DNA of 64,000 nucleotides, from positions 128,127,062 to 128,191,061 of the forward strand of contig NC_083560.1 in the NCBI RefSeq assembly GCF_019925205.1, in the 5' to 3' direction. Numbering within the stretch: the first letter of the stretch is position 1; each line of letters begins with the position of its first letter. The notes under the pieces were generated by a model, which saw nothing but the letters and a program-made list of their open reading frames with translations, searched no databases and was not told the origin of the DNA. Position numbers and translations under genes: made by a program. Origin of the DNA: Metopolophium dirhodum. Its lineage: Eukaryota > Arthropoda > Insecta > Hemiptera > Aphididae. Below, one piece after another: positions 37,542 through 48,296 of this stretch.

Positions 37542-39620
37542 ATTTACGTGCTGCCCATAGGTACGGAACTTGTCGCGTACGCAGATGATCTGGCGCTGCT
37601 GATCTCGGGCAAAAATAGAGCCGAGCTGACCACGAGGGCAAACGCACTTCTCGAGAGAGCGTCGCTATGGGCGAAGCAGCGCAAACTTGCGTTCTCAGCG
37701 GCCAAGTCGCAGACGCTATGGTTGAAAGGATCGCTTTCCAAACCACTGGTCCTCCTTCTCGGGGCCGACAGAATAAAGCCAATTAAGTAGGCGAAATACC
37801 TCGGTGTTACGTTTGACGAAGGCGCAAAGTTCAGCGACCACCTGGCGGAAACAGCGAAAAGCACGAAAGCCCTGTTCGGTCGCCTGCACGGAGTCGCTAA
37901 GACCACCTGGGGACTGAAATCCGGAGCACCGCTCCTGATTTACAAAATAGTTTTCATACCGAAAATGAGCTACGCGGCCTCGGTGTGGGCGATGGACTGC
38001 ATGTCCCTGGCGCACCATCGGGGCAGAGCGAACTCCGCCCAGAGACTACCGCTGCGGGCGATAACAGGGGCATACAATACGACGTCGACGGTGGCGCTGC
38101 AGGTACTAGCGGGGGTCCCCCCCTGGACCTGAAACTAAAGGAAATGGCCAAAACCGAGAAGGACAGGATCCTGGTAAGAAACGGCGCTATGACGGCTTTA
38201 GAGGCTGGCCACAACCTGTTAAATTATACGAGTGAAACCATTGACCCCTGGCAGCAACGATGGGTCGCCGTGGACAAGGGAAGGTGGACTTATGCATGGT
38301 TCCTTAACGTCCGTCATCGGTTGGAACGCACATGGTGCGTCATGGATTATTACACGTCGCAACTGATGTCGGGCCATGGGGACTTTAACAGCAAACTCTA
38401 CATGTTCAACCTGAAAGGCGACGCAGCTTGCGGTTGCGGGTCTCCAAACCAGACCGCCGAGCATCTGCTGTTTGAATGCCCACTTGCTGACCAGGAAAGA
38501 AACAGACTCGAGCTCACGGTGCGAGCGGCCGGTGCGGACTGGCCGTGTGAGCCCGAGTTCATGACCAGATCCGAGGTCTTGTTCCAGGCGGTGAAACAGT
38601 TTGCACACGCAACACTAAGCCGCTCTGAGGAAGGACGAGCCCGTTAGACGCGACTCGGCGTTAAAGTAAGATTCCGACGCGGGGCCTCTGGCATCACAGT
38701 AGCCAGAGGCCAGAGGGAAGAGGGATACCTCTCTAATCCGCACGGGGCACACCCGTCCGAGTGACATATCAGCGTCGCGGAAAGCGACGTGGAAAAATAT
38801 TGCGACACACCGGTGGAGGTTATTAAGCGGGGGAGGTAACGGAAAGGCTGGACCAAAGCAACTGCGGGCAGGCACCTCGAATTTTACCTGCCCGCGGACC
38901 TCCAGCCACATGCCGGTACATTCCCCGCCCAACTCTGGCCGAGAGTTCACGGGCCCGGCCAACTCGTGAACGAACACGTGCAAGGTGGAAGTCTGGCTGG
39001 GGGACACCCACCGACAAGCACTCAAACCCGAGCGTTCGGTACGGACACGGCACCCGGCAAAAGAAAACCGTACCACTCAAAAAAGGTCGCACCGTGGCGG
39101 CGTAGGAACTGTCCCGGTGCCGATGCTAGTGGGAAAAGAGTCGTTGTGAGTACTCTGGATGACGGATCCTTCAATCTCATTCCGCGGGTCGATGTGGAGA
39201 GCCCTACTGAAAACCCGACTTTGCTAACGCCCGAACGGTATCAGTGCCCATCGAGCTATGTGGCGTGCGTCCGGCCGACGCGCGCGGGTCCATCGCGGGC
39301 TCGCGCTCGCCGGCCGCGCGCCCGCGATATATGTGGATGGCCTCGCGGAGACTGTGGTAGTAGCGCCTTAGTAGAAGGGGAGCTATTTGACTGGGTCGAA
39401 TCCAGCGCTCGCCGACGCAGTTATACGAAACCAACCGATCTATCTCGAACGAGAGCATCCGGCGGGGGACCGTCAGCCTGGCGCCTGGGCGCCCTGACGT
39501 AACCCGTCGGAGGGATGTGACCGCGTCATCCAAAGGCGTGAAGGAGCCGCCCTCGCGACAGATGGCTAAAGGTGTAAAAACCCCCGAGGGAATGGTCTTA
39601 TACTCCCCGTCACACAGTGG
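37542..39620 (+). mobile_element. 5'-truncated R1-like LINE, degenerate
   Basis: It begins inside the reverse transcriptase just before the catalytic VAYADDLALL (about 37570) and continues through KLAFSAAKSQTLWLKG, a TAG at 37788-37790, and KYLGVTFDEGAKFSDH. A frameshift at a C-run near 38117-38123 shifts it into the frame ending at 38647. The C-terminal cysteine-histidine motif CGCGSPNQTAEHLLFECP, typical of the R1 clade, is present. A long 3' UTR follows to about 39620. GC content is far above that of the host background. The endonuclease and N-terminal RT are missing. Upstream it abuts the FLYWCH remnant directly. Confidence 0.85.
39292..39328 (+). other. GC-rich hairpin in the R1-like 3' UTR
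   Basis: Perfect 9-bp arms ATCGCGGGC (39292-39300) and GCCCGCGAT (39320-39328) enclose a 19-base GC-rich loop that itself contains CGCGC words. Located in the 3' UTR of the LINE, it could be part of the RNA structure recognised by its reverse transcriptase; this is inferred only. Confidence 0.45.
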
Positions 39621-39689
39621 TTAGTAATATAAAATATAATATAACATCGCTCTAAACGATTCTAGGGCACGGACGACACATCATGTTCA

Positions 39690-40165
39690 GGTGGCAACAT
39701 GAGCGGACTCCCAATAAAAAAAATGACCTGGTGTTAGTACACTGAAATCGGTCAGATCTGAGGATGATGGAGACAGAGGTCGAGAATTCAAAGCAGCTTC
39801 AATGTCACATAATAATTTTCTTGTTTCGTCAAATGTGAGAAATACTCCCTTTGAGACACGCTTAGGTGCCGTTTAGCAGACTTAACTACACTCTCCCATA
39901 ACCCACAAAAAGGGATAGCAGCGGTTGGGATAAAATGCCACGTTATATCTCTCATAGTAAGGAAGTCATGCATGCCTTTTTTCTCTGCTGTTGTCTTGAA
40001 ATAAGTTCTAAGTATACGATTAGTGAGAACAAAATTGGTGCCATTGTAACTGTAAAGGTGCGCAAACTGGCCTCTTGTCATAAAGTGAGACAGTGCAGCT
40101 AAAAAATCTTTAGTTAACAGTGATGACACTAGTTCTAAGTGGATTGCACGAGTAACCATACACAC
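39690..40165 (-). pseudogene. BEL/Pao-type integrase fragment
   Basis: On the minus strand the 125-codon frame 40165-39788 carries CMVTRAIHLELVS, LTKDFLAALSHFMTRG, NGTNFV, ITWHFIPTAA and CGLWESVVKSAKRHL, the usual order of the integrase core of BEL/Pao elements. The position normally held by the second catalytic aspartate (in the xSDNGTNF motif) is tyrosine here. After a frameshift near 39800 the frame resumes with IEAALNSRPLSP to about 39690. Neither RT nor LTRs are found nearby. This is a dead fragment in opposite orientation to the gypsy and R1-like remnants. Confidence 0.85.
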
Positions 40166-40249
40166 AAAGACACAAATGTAGTACCCAGTATACTGAATTT
40201 ACTAATATAAACATTTAGTCAAAATTTCATGTACCTACAGTAATTTGTT

Positions 40250-40620
40250 TTAGAGATGCATCAAAAACCAAAATCGATTTTCTCGAAAACAGATTTTGCG
40301 TAAAAATTCCCGTTTTTCCTTAATTTTTCTTTTGTTTTTCACGTCGCGTTTGAAAATTACTGGGAAATTTTTACTTTTGACCCTACCTAACCTAACCTAA
40401 CGAACTAGATTCACTTTCCTATCAGAAAAGTTATTGTTGAAGAAAATTCAAGCACTTTTACTGTCCTAAAAGGTGATGACAGACACAAAAAAAAAAAAAC
40501 CCACATCACTGTAAAATCAATACATTCATCGTTCCACTCAGAATCTAAAACACATTGTAAAACCAATACATTTATCGCTCCGTTCATAATCTGAAATACA
40601 TTGTAATTTGATAATTTATT
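40250..40620 (-). repeat. Inverted copy of the 'gattctgagcgaagcgatga' family
   Basis: On the minus strand this matches 48833-49140: the 'gtcaaaagtaaaaatt' word, 'acgtgaaaaacaaaagaaaa', 'gattttctcgaaaacag' in complement, and a doubled terminal block at 40507-40620. It includes three CCTAA units at 40385-40400, which here are part of the repeat and not a telomere array. Confidence 0.75.
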
Positions 40621-41062
40621 ATTGGTTGATTGTTTAGTTGTTAATTGTTTATGAAGTTCTATAAAAATATAATATCTAGCATTTAAAAAAAAAAAGAGTA
40701 TTTGTTAGGTCAAGTCCTGTGTATGAGTACCTACCTAATCTACATTGGTACTTAGCTAGAACCGGCCCGGTAAAATTTTTAGAAAGTCCGGCCCGACCCG
40801 TGAATGGTTTTAGGCGACTAAGCCCGACCCGATCCGGCCCTGTCCTTGCCAATACCCATCAAACAATTATATGGATTAAGCACGGCACGGTTAAGCCCAT
40901 ATATTTTCGTCCAGCATGACCCTGGTAAAATATTATGTGATAGCCCAGTCCGAAGTTTTTGTAGTTTTTAAGTAAATACTAGATACCTCTTATTATCTTT
41001 TAAAATATATATTTTTTTTAAATGATAAAATAGTTTAGGAACTAGGGACTAGTAGTTGATAC

Positions 41063-41425
41063 TGTTATGGACGTCTTCAAAACCGAGTTTGTTCGTTAAT
41101 AAAGAAATACGTGGTGTATGAGTTATTCCTAATACTTTATTAATATAAATATAATCAATTTTAAAAGAAATTTAGTTGTACAGAATACTTATTAGACTTA
41201 AAAGATTAACAGAGGTTTTGCTCGATGGTCTGACAGTACTACACTGACTCTTATACAGACAGCGAGACACGGTAGGGGCTCGCTCGGGCTCAAAACTGTC
41301 CACACAGCGAATTCCCTTAGACCGTGTGACTCTGCCTGTTCACATATTAATATGCTTACACACTAATATATATTATACTATTACTATATCTCATACTGCG
41401 TATAGCATACAGACAGGGGTTCACA
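41063..41425 (-). mobile_element. Candidate 3' LTR of a retroelement
   Basis: Read on the minus strand it starts TGTGAACCCC and ends CCATAACA, giving TG...CA ends over 363 bp. It has a TATA-like CTGTATAAGAG word and an AATAAA (41136-41141) followed by T-rich sequence. A G-run (CCGGGGGGTAT) lies immediately 5', where a polypurine tract is expected. The env remnant ends only about 30 bases upstream. No second LTR was found in the window, so the assignment rests on structure and position. Confidence 0.6.
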
Positions 41426-41456
41426 ATACCCCCCGGACTACATGAAACATGGGGGT

Positions 41457-42714
41457 CTAATGATCACCATGTTTCACCTCATCCGTGAGTTCCGATGCTC
41501 TGAAGCTTTTAGAATTTGTAGGGGAGTGTATGGGTTGCACACACTTTGCTACTTCCAGTCTGTAGAGTCGGGGTGGATTACACTTATATTTAATCAGCAT
41601 GTACAGACTTACTGCTATTATTAAAATGACAATAATATAAACTTTAATAAAATTATTGTCGGGATTTACAAATATTTTGGTATCGTTGTACATTTTAGAT
41701 AATTCTTTCAGTTTTTCGGCATGTTCAGCTAATTGATATCTATTTGCTCGGGGACACGACTGTTAATAAATTCTGGTATTTTTAACATTGCTTGCAGATT
41801 TGGATTTTCTGGAACGAAATCTTTATGAATTTCTGATGATAGGGTTCTCGATGGTGTTAAGATCAGATTTTCTGTATATATAACGCAATGATCGGAAATT
41901 TGAATTTTTCCTGTACCCGTAAGTAGGATTCTGCTAGAGTTTTGTGAGCATGTTACTGTCACTGCCTGCGAAATGCAATAATATAACCACGCGTTTTGCA
42001 GATAAAGCTTATGCCAGATTGTAGTATTTAGGCTTAGATATTTGAAATTACACGCTCCTATCGTTTGATACGGGGAATTGTACAAAGATACCTCACAATT
42101 TTCCTGGTGTATAAATTTACTGATAGCCTCAGGATTTACACATAACCTAAAAGAGAACAATGTTTAACATTTTTCATACTGATCATCGGTTAGAGTGTTA
42201 TAGGTAGCTCTAGTGTAGACGGTAATGTCAGTTGTATTTGTTTAAGTTCGTGAATCAATTGAGATGGGGGGTAGACATTTGTGTGCATCAATCCATTTAA
42301 TGCTGAGTTGACAATGGATTGGAGGTTTTGAGTTTCCCAAGCGAATTGGTTTAGAAAAACTGTCAATATTGCAGTGTGCTCCAGGAAGGTGTTTTGTATT
42401 TCCAATACATTCATTGTTGCCACAGAACGTCTGGATTGTTCTTCTATTTCGTTTATATTTTGCTGCAATTATTGATCATCTGCTAGTAGTTCATGCATGG
42501 TAGAATTAACATTATTCATGACTGAAGAGACTATGCGTATTTGTTCCTGTGATAGATGAACATGTTTATCCTCGGAATGTGCTAGATCTTCAATGTTTTT
42601 GTAAAAGAATTCTGCATCCTGATCAGAGCAAACTCCAAAAAGAATGTTTGCTAGCCTTCCTACTGCATTTATCAACCCGCGAGGTTGTCGATTCGGATGT
42701 TCAAAGGTTCTGTG
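41457..42714 (-). pseudogene. Endogenous envelope gene remnant, baculovirus-F/errantivirus type
   Basis: On the minus strand, four pieces line up in the order expected for the membrane-fusion part of insect errantivirus or baculovirus-F-like envelope proteins. First comes a furin-type R-x-x-R site (RQPR) followed by a hydrophobic fusion-peptide-like segment (about 42600-42700). Next are helical segments to 42190, then a cysteine-containing domain (41729-42160). Last is a membrane anchor (YIIVILIIAVSLYMLI) with a short basic tail ending at 41457. The gene is broken by an in-frame TAA at 42469-42471, a stop with frame change near 42160-42190, another frame change near 41730, and loss of everything before the cleavage site. 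It lies directly before a candidate LTR, as env does in such elements. Function is not expected. Confidence 0.75.
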
Positions 42715-42925
42715 TTACATTACAATTGCATTTTTATCTCAATACAAATAGCATTCTTACATAATTTTATACGGTTATCTGAGGTTACATTATAGGCATA
42801 AATAACCCAACTTTTTGAGAGATAACAAATAACAATGACTAAATAATTAATACTATGGCTATAGATAGTCACAGATATCTATACTAATGTATAATGTATA
42901 ATATATTAATGAACATTAAATAAAG

Positions 42926-43275
42926 TACCGGAACAAAACCGGCATTTTTAAACTAAATCGGTTCTTTAAGGCTCTTTTAGGCTCAAAAATAAAATTATTT
43001 TCTTCATCATAAATTAATAGTTAGACTGTTTTGTGTATAAACAATGTATGACCATAAAAGTATTTTAATATTTCTCATACAATTAATTAAACCCGCATTC
43101 CGGGTAGGTATTTAAAATTATTATACTTTTTGGTACCCAAATTATCATACCGGTACCGACATTATTTGAAACCGATACCTTTATTTTTTTTTATTAAAAA
43201 TCCTGAACTGGACCGGAACAGGGAACAGTTTCTTTATTTTTGAAGAACCGGTACCGGAACCAATATCGATAAATT
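42926..43275. repeat. Repeat with recurring 'accgg' words
   Basis: GTACCGGAAC occurs near both edges, with further 'aaccggc', 'taccggtaccg' and 'gaccggaac' words between, in an otherwise AT-rich block. Probably a degenerate MITE; no termini could be fixed. Confidence 0.35.
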
Positions 43276-43840
43276 CAGAAGGTTCTAGAATAAGTTGTGG
43301 CAATATTTATGGTCTGTGGTATTTGTTCGTGCCTTGGTAATCGGAGCTGTGTATGTGTAAATTTTCTGCATTAAATTATTAACTTTTAGCCGCACTGACT
43401 TGGTTGTTGTATTCATTAATTTGAAGCTGAATTTTTTTGTATTGTTAAGATTACATGCAACCAGGGTTAGGTAGTGTAGGTGAAAAGCCAGCTAAAAATA
43501 ATATATTTACAGGTAAAAGTGGACGAGCTTCTTTCTCCTTTTATATTATTATACCATTAACATTATTATACTCATATTGTTATACATAATTATATTTCAA
43601 TTTCCATAATGTCATTATATTTTTTTTTTTTATTTATTTATAAATACGCCTCAACTACCGGGGTTATTGGCGTTTCAAAATACAAATTACAGATTTATTA
43701 AAAATTTTGCATAAGAATAATAGAGTATGTAAAAGAAAAATATAACAGAATGTACCTATATAAGACAATTAATATGATAGGTACAATAAGTTTTCTGAAA
43801 ATATACAATGTTTGTGATATATTTAGTGGTAGTGTAGCTA

Positions 43841-44352
43841 TTATAGTTTTTTCAGCAGGTTTGTTTCTTTGAGAATTTCAAGTAGAGACGATGTTCTCTC
43901 CGTGTTTGAAGCAAGTATTTCACACAGGTTGTTGGGGAGCATAAATTTGTTTCTGGCAACTTGTGTGAGGATGCATTCAGTCAGAAGGTGCTTAACAGTC
44001 ATCGCGGTGTTGCATGGGGTGCATATAGGTGGTTCTTTTTTGCTCATTAGATGCTCGTGAGTGTACAATGTGTGGCCAATTCGAAGTCTGGTGAGTATGA
44101 CTTGGTGTCTACGTGGGAGTGATGTGTCAGGCAACCAAGGGAGGGTGGATGATTTTATTTCTCTTAGCTTGTTTCAAACTGATCTCCATTATTGAAGGCA
44201 TGTTTGATTAAGGTTTTTGTTTATTAGGTGTTTTGTATCCAAGTGTGTTGTTATATTCCAGAAATCAGTTGGTTCTTTGGTTGCCCTTTTAGCTATTTTG
44301 TCTGCAATTTCATTACCAGGTATATTGTTGTGTCCAGGTACCCATTTAATTT
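43841..44352 (-). pseudogene. LINE ORF2 C-terminus: end of RNase H and zinc motif
   Basis: The RNase HI signature WVPGHNNIPGNEIADKIA begins at the internal deletion junction near 44352. After two stops the frame resumes with PRRHQVILTRLRIGHT and a CTPCNTAMTVKHLLTEC zinc motif, ending in stop at 43841. This is the standard C-terminal arrangement of I/jockey-like LINEs that carry an RNase H. Confidence 0.75.
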
Positions 44353-45457
44353 TATTTCATATTTGTTTTGGATTTGCTTTAGAATTTATTGAACTCGTGT
44401 AGGCGCGCCAACTCATTGTTTTGCTGTCTTTAATTGTACGTCTGGCTTGAGCTCTGCGTTTTTTGAATTCTATGAAATCAGCTTGGGATTTTGTGCACTT
44501 AAATTTGTTGAAGGCAGTCTTTTTTGATTTTATAGATTCATTACATTGAGAGTTCCATCATGGAACTGGGGGCTTTTTACCTGAGAATATAGATTGTCCT
44601 ATTGTTAGGTTCGCTATTTCAAGTATAGCATTTGTGAAATTTTGTGTATCGTCATTTAAATTATTTATTTTTGGTTTTTCAAGTTCAATTGAGTTTATCT
44701 TTTGTTCTAAGAGGGATGTGAATAGATTCCAATCAGCAGTGTTTAGTTTCCATTTTGGTTTGCCTACTTGAATGTCTTCTGTATTTCTGTACGTTAATTT
44801 CGTGATTATGGGCAAGTGGTCGCTTCCATATGCATGAGATAAGGTGTCCCATGTAAGGTGGGGGGCAAAAGAAGGTGTTGTGAATGTTAAGTCAATAGCT
44901 AATTGTGTACCGGATGCTGTTCCAAAATGAGTGGGTTTATCGTTGTTCAGTGTAAATAGGTTTTCAGAATCTATGACCAATTCGATTATTTTCCCTCTTG
45001 TGTTTGTAGTAATGCAGCCCCATATTTGGTTATGACTGTTGAAGTCACCTAGGAGAATGAACGGGGGAGGGAGTTGTTGAATGATGTTTTTTAAGTCTGC
45101 TTCGGTGAAGAATGATTGGTTAGATAGGTAAAGGTTGCAAATTGTAATCTTTTGTTTGAGTTGAACAGATATGGTTACGAATTCAAGTGGAGTATTTACA
45201 GGTATTTCTTCGGAAGTATATGAGTCTTTTATGAATATAGAGATACCTCCGCTAGCTCGGATTGCGTTAGTTCTTATTTTGGTATAATTTGTATATCCTT
45301 TTAGTGTGTTTTTTTTAAAGCTGGTAAAATTTGTTTCCTGAAGACAAAGTATCTCGGGGCAGTATTTGTTTACTATTATTTGTAATTCACTGATTCTTTT
45401 GTAGAAACCATTTAGGTTCCATTGTAGTATGTTACAATTTGTATTATTGTGCTGCAT
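44353..45457 (-). pseudogene. LINE ORF2 N-terminus: APE-type endonuclease
   Basis: The frame 45457-44558 (299 codons) contains the apurinic-like endonuclease motifs in order: LQWNLNGF, LCLQETN, LLGDFNSHNQIWG and a terminal GSDHLPI. These are the Mg-binding and catalytic residues that nick the target DNA. A TGA near 44558 interrupts it, and the same frame continues as the EN-RT linker (CNESIKSKKTAFNKFK onward) to about 44353. There the RT is missing and RNase H follows. Confidence 0.85.
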
Positions 45458-45565
45458 TTTAGGTTATATTTTTATAATGTTGGTTCTTCGGTTTTGTGAT
45501 GGATTATTATGTGTCATTGTTTATTAACAAGAAAAAAAGAGAAAAAAAAGAATTAAGCTTCTGAT

Positions 45566-47162
45566 TAGTTAGAATCATAGGGTTCTGCATTTAGCGTTTT
45601 TGTGAAACGGGTTAAACTGTTTTTGATGCTACTGTTGAGTAGGCTCGGTTTTATAGCCATAATAATGTCTAATAAATTGTCTTTTGATATGTTGTATGCA
45701 TTGTAGATTGTAGATGGTTCGAAGTGGCCTTGATTATTTTCAAAAATGTGTTTAAAGGTAATAAAGTCGATTTTAAAATTATTTTGATCGGCGAAGAGTT
45801 TTTTTGCTGGTTCTAGATATGTGTCGATATTTTCTAAGAATTTTGTTAGTGACGCTGATTTTGATTTTTATTCTTTTTCTTTTTTTTTCGATGATTTAAT
45901 TTTGGTGGGTCACTAGGTTTTGTGGAGCAGGCGTCGCGTTTGAGTTTTCATTTAGTTCTAATGGAGATAGAGGCGGAGAGTGCGTAAGAAATGAATCTGG
46001 TAAAGATCTTTTAGTGCCGGATAGATGTTCAATGTCCATAGGGTCAATGCCTGAAATTGGAATCGCATCTAAGTTTTGAAGAGTTGGTCTTGAAATGGTA
46101 GAGGCCGTTTGTCGAAGAATGGATGGCGATTTAGGCTCAGCAGCAATATTGGGTGTTTCGAGTGGTGATGTGTCGGTGTCCGGTGTGGAGGCAGGTACTA
46201 TAGGGGTATTATCTGTATTTGGTAGTGTGTCTAATTTAGGAGGTGTGTTTTCAATGGGTTGATCAATGTTTTCTTGTGACATTATGTTGTGCGAATTAAT
46301 TTGGTTTGAGCAATGAGACGCAATGTGACCTTAGGCCTTACATAAGTAGCAGGTTAGGGAGTCATCGGATAAAAAGATCCTGTAGTTGGTGTCTTCGTAA
46401 TTTATAAGCATGGAAGGCGGGAGCTTATTAAGGTCATTATGTAGGATAAAAGTTTGTCGACGAAAAGTTAAAATATGTGTTAACTCTTCAACTTGAAAGC
46501 CGGCCTTAACGGTGTTATAGGGCTACAAAGAGGTATATTTATTTTGATAAATTCGTTTGCGATTACGTCGGGCGGTATATTAGGATATACGTTGGATAAT
46601 ATTATTCTTTTATTCGGGTTGAATAATTTTCGTAATATGAACTGTTTTTGTTGTACTGTGATATATGGGTTGTTATCAATTAGATTATTTACTAATGACC
46701 TGCTTGTGATAGGAAGATGCATAAGCGACCTTTTGATATACGGGACGCAAATAGAATGTTAGACGGTTGAACTAAATTTCCGATAGCGATGATGTAATCT
46801 TTGTGTGGGAAGTTGTCGTCCATATCGATTAATAATACTTGGTCTTTTTTGGGAATTAAGCGGTTTGCAACCGTTGAGGCAAATGATTGTTTGTTGATAT
46901 CCGTATTGATAGAGCTGGTTGAAGTGTTGACGGTGGGTGAATTTTGTGGTGATAACTGATGTAGTGGTTTAGGATTTGATGTGGTTTTTAGTGGATTTGG
47001 TTTGGGTATGGTTTTGGGTGAAGATGATGACGTTATATTTTTTTGTTTTAGTACATTTTTTGAATGAGTTGGTTGACGAATAGAGAGGCGTTTTATAGCC
47101 GGTGGTTTTGAAAACATTTTATAGTGTGATGGGCTTGCGCCCGCTGAGTATACGTATCTCAT
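45566..47162 (-). pseudogene. LINE ORF1 (nucleic-acid-binding protein), broken
   Basis: The minus-strand frame at 47162-46692 gives a Pro/Ser-rich N-terminus and a domain ending KGRLCIFLS. It shifts to the frame at 46722-46480 (KRIILSNVYPNIPPDVI), the RRM-like/PRE_C2HC region of jockey-type ORF1. A CCHC zinc knuckle (CYLCKA, stop, GHIASHC) follows near 46320-46350. It then continues as a Pro/Thr-rich linker (46282-45896) and, after one more shift, a C-terminal helical segment to the stop at about 45566. At least two frameshifts and a stop inside the zinc knuckle mark it as dead. Confidence 0.75.
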
Positions 47163-47164
47163 CT

Positions 47165-48290
47165 AGTAGTATAAATAATGAGCATATTACCTGCGATATG
47201 GTGAGTGTATAATATACTGCTATCGGAGCTATTAAAATCGGTACTCGTGAAACGCGATAAGTACGTGTAGTCTGTACGGAGTCTAGCAACGAACTGTCAT
47301 TATATTTCTTTGGCCACTCTATTGTACTTTAATGGCCGGATTGTTATTACATATTATTTGATACATTTGTTATTTTATTACCTATTAGACATTAGTTATT
47401 ACTACCATTGTTAATATTAGGTCAATCAGGCCAGATAATAATATTGTGTTAATTATTATTTACCAGCACAGTGTGCAAAAGGTTTGTTTTTCTTGAATTA
47501 TTTTATATTTATTGGTTTTGCAATAAAGAAGCTTCAGAACTGATTAAAGAAACGGTCTTATTATTATTGATTTATTCCTTTTTATTATTATAATTAAAAT
47601 AGAATTACACATTAAGCGTCGGGATGTAGCCTGTCCGTTATGGAGAGGACGTTGGTGGCGCGCACAGTAACTTTAAATTGTATACACTAGTAGTTCACAT
47701 GAAACTACTTTGTTTTCTTATCGGGATGAGTTTTTTCTTGAGATCATCAAACAATTTCCAATTCTTAGCTCTCCTTATAGCATATGCATTGTAATGTCCT
47801 AATGATGTCCTTAACTTAGATTTTGCTGGTCGTAAGCTTATAAGTTATGTAGTTGTAGGTATACTAAAATTGTTGAGATGTCGCATTTTTACTTGTTCAG
47901 TAGTTTCCGATTATTGGAAACCACTCCATCTCCTGGAAAATCTCCGTTTATTTTTTATTATACTATTTAAAAAAAATGAATATGAGATTATTATATAATA
48001 ATCAATAAACAATTATTAGTTATATTAGACAATATGGATACCTTCCCAATGAAATATATCGATAAATAAATGCATACCAGATATATCTGGCATAATTTCT
48101 CTAACTCCCTTACAAAGAATTCCTGAATCCATGTATTGACATGTCGATAGTACAGATTGAAAACAGTTGTCGAGAAAACTTTCCAAGTTTTTATTTTCCC
48201 ATTTTCCGTCTATTATCATTTTTTATACACCATAACATTTTCCAAATATTTTGACTTATTTTGAGCGGTTTACGGATATTTTCAGTTTCC
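47165..48290. other. Intergenic DNA
   Basis: No recognised gene apart from a short coding-like piece on the minus strand at 47700-47843, described separately. The minus-strand frame at 48025-48219 shows no family. Confidence 0.4.
47700..47843 (-). pseudogene. Short coding-like minus-strand remnant
   Basis: About 45 codons are open on the minus strand before a TGA, reading SLRPAKSKLRTSLGHYNAYA and IRRAKNWKLFDDLKKKL. The basic, helix-forming sequence looks protein-like, possibly a transposase or gene end, but no family is recognised. Confidence 0.25.
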
Positions 48291-48296
48291 ATTTTT

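Larger units (their letters stand above)
43621..47300 (-). mobile_element. Jockey/I-type LINE with the reverse transcriptase deleted
   Basis: Minus-strand element with an ORF1 (listed separately), an ORF2 endonuclease, then a jump straight into the end of RNase H and the C-terminal zinc motif. A 3' UTR carries a small hairpin at 43646-43673, and the element ends in an A-rich tail at 43621-43645. The 5' end is uncertain; GC-richer sequence upstream of ORF1 to about 47300 may be its 5' UTR and internal promoter. It cannot encode its own reverse transcriptase, so any movement would need a related intact element. Confidence 0.8.

Noticed and set aside
38615..39533. Several overlapping open frames on both strands
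   Set aside because: They lie in the GC-rich 3' UTR of the R1-like LINE, overlap each other and show no protein family.
40381..40400. CCTAA repeats resembling the insect telomere motif
   Set aside because: Only three units, inside a copy of the dispersed TIR family; a similar two-unit string occurs at about 57836. No telomeric array.
42469..42471. TTG after the TAA in the env remnant taken as a new start
   Set aside because: It is simply the same frame continuing past an in-frame stop; there is no ATG.
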